From positions 930,001-994,000 of the forward strand of contig NZ_CP011921.2 of assembly GCF_001042525.2 (NCBI RefSeq): a DNA stretch of 64,000 nucleotides, in the 5' to 3' direction. The stretch comes from Francisella orientalis FNO12. Lineage in GTDB: Bacteria; Pseudomonadota; Gammaproteobacteria; Francisellales; Francisellaceae. Shown one piece after another: positions 63,182 through 64,000 of this stretch. Both the position numbers and the translations under genes were made by a program. The notes below the pieces were generated by a model. That model saw only the letters and a program-made list of their open reading frames with translations, had not been told where the DNA came from and did not search any database. Numbering within the stretch: position 1 is the stretch's first letter; each line of letters begins with the position of its first letter.

Positions 63182-63270
63182 TTTATTTATAATTTTTAAG
63201 ACTTTTGGTTAGTTAGACTTAAGAATAAAGTAGCAGAATATATTTATCAACCATATTTACTTGATATTAT

Positions 63271-63708
63271 CTAGTTGTCATCATCTTTTGAGATTCTAAA
63301 ATGTTTTAATATTTCTTTATCTTCTGAGGTTAAAGACTGATCTTTACTATTAGCACCATCATTGAAACCTTTAACAAACTCTTCACAATTTGGTTTGTTT
63401 ATGACAACCATTTTTTTTAATTTTGATTTGTATTGAGTTACAATAATCATTCCGACTTCATAGGAGTCTTTATCGGAGATTTTATTTATATCAGGTTTAT
63501 GATCTAAAATAGTATCATCAAACCCTAAGATAAAGTCTTTCTTAATAATTTCTTGATTCATGGCACTAAAGCTTTTATGTGAGGCTTTACCTAGTGCATC
63601 GCCAATCGAATAAGCTGTGTATGTTTTTGAGGTATTATCTAATGCAAATACCTGAGAGTAGACACCTAAAACTAAGATACATACTAAACATCTAATAATT
63701 TTTTTCAT
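63271..63708 (-). CDS. Exported FKBP_N-like protein without isomerase domain
   Basis: A 145-residue protein with a signal peptide (IIRCLVCILVLGVYSQVFA). The mature part starts TYTAYSIGDALGKASHKSF and continues KKDFILGFDDTI, which follows the pattern of the FKBP N-terminal dimerisation domain (Y-x-x-G-x-x-x-G, then a helix with GF-x-D). No FKBP_C domain follows; the protein ends in a charged stretch. It lies about 1.1 kb from the Mip-like gene, on the opposite strand. It might dimerise with or modulate FKBPs; this is inference. Confidence 0.65.
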   Translation of the reverse strand: MKKIIRCLVCILVLGVYSQVFALDNTSKTYTAYSIGDALGKASHKSFSAMNQEIIKKDFILGFDDTILDHKPDINKISDKDSYEVGMIIVTQYKSKLKKMVVINKPNCEEFVKGFNDGANSKDQSLTSEDKEILKHFRISKDDDN

Positions 63709-63773
63709 ATTTTAACTTTTTCTAAAAATACTAGTCATTAATTTTAACATAAAACACGTGGTGTTCTATAACT

Positions 63774-64000
63774 CTAGTTTATAGAAGTATTTAATATTTG
63801 CTTTGAAAGCATTCCTTTATAATAGAAATATTGAATAATTTGTATAGATACCAAAATAAATAGACAACTAGAGATTGTTATTGATACCATAGGCCAGCCT
63901 AAAAATATAGCACTATTTATATCACACATAAGACTAAACACTGAAAGCCCTAAGTAGAAAATACTAAACCCTTCAGCTTGCTTTTGTCGAAAATTCTTAT
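63774..64000 (-). CDS. PQ-loop-like membrane protein (C-terminal part, runs off right edge)
   Basis: The reverse frame that ends at TAG 63776-63774 is open to the window edge, giving the last 75 residues. It reads NFRQKQAEGFSIFYLGLSVF, a PQ-loop-like motif (Q-x-x-x-K-x-x-x-G-x-S), followed by two hydrophobic segments and a short polar tail. PQ-loop proteins are small seven- or three-helix transporters of the SWEET/cystinosin type. The N-terminal part is outside the window and the substrate is unknown. Confidence 0.55.
   Translation of the reverse strand, partial: KNFRQKQAEGFSIFYLGLSVFSLMCDINSAIFLGWPMVSITISSCLFILVSIQIIQYFYYKGMLSKQILNTSIN

Overview
This window is a low-GC chromosomal segment of a gammaproteobacterium, best matched to Francisella and most like the host-restricted F. 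tularensis group. The reasons are the AT-rich base composition, housekeeping proteins of gammaproteobacterial type in this order (leuS-lptE, rpsU-yqeY-dnaG-rpoD, lptBAC-kdsC), a Mip-like FKBP lipoprotein beside penicillin-binding proteins, and roughly twenty broken genes among intact housekeeping genes. I recognised no insertion sequence, prophage, CRISPR array, tRNA or rRNA gene. The species call is an inference from gene content, not from a database match.

Layout. 1-5,700: end of an amino-acid permease, trkA, and the SUF iron-sulfur operon (Rrf2 regulator-sufB-sufC-sufD). 5,800-9,130: trxA and another permease among three decayed genes. 9,230-16,510: a tidy housekeeping run (mutT, yqgE-ruvX, leuS-lptE-mscS, dcd, mrp). 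16,570-25,940: an accessory stretch with a dead MFS transporter, a tandem cardiolipin synthase pair (one dead, one intact), a HAD acid phosphatase lipoprotein, a zinc locus (intact Zur-like regulator and a good Zur box, but broken COG0523 GTPase and ZIP transporter), and two pseudogenes joined by a deletion. 25,967-30,240: TauE/SafE permease and pheST. 30,326-37,747: an almost continuous graveyard holding a DMT exporter, a POT peptide transporter, a GPH sugar symporter, a secreted protein of unknown function, a two-motif aspartic protease, a DUF2975 membrane protein (its HTH regulator is still intact) and a Bax-like glucosaminidase. 37,763-43,872: ruvB, a CBS-domain protein, a GDSL esterase with a damaged leader, dxs and guaA. 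44,006-50,645: truA, a broken MTAP-esterase fusion, an FAH-domain hydrolase, then lptB-lptA-lptC-kdsC and ppa. 50,803-63,708: a PBP5/6-type carboxypeptidase with ybeD-lipB, the macromolecular synthesis operon rpsU-yqeY-dnaG-rpoD, dacB with a lytic transglycosylase lipoprotein and a broken thioesterase, ttcA, the Mip-like FKBP lipoprotein, ispB and an FKBP_N-like protein. A PQ-loop membrane protein runs off the right edge.

How the genes work together. The intact set covers Fe-S assembly, LPS and Kdo export (lptABC, lptE, kdsC), peptidoglycan trimming (dacD-like, dacB, SLT), isoprenoids and quinones (dxs, ispB), tRNA charging and modification (leuS, pheST, truA, ttcA), and replication and transcription (dnaG, rpoD, ruvB, ruvX). 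The broken genes are almost all transporters, degradative enzymes and envelope accessories, which fits loss of nutritional flexibility in a host-restricted lineage. Many of the inactivating changes are nonsense codons reachable by a single G-to-A or C-to-T transition, often at Trp or Gln codons. I found no convincing new multi-gene system. The best leads are the Zur box controlling dead targets, the 36-bp inverted repeat upstream of the DUF2975/HTH pair, the MTAP-esterase fusion with loss of the esterase catalytic His, and the two-lobed retropepsin-like protease remnant.
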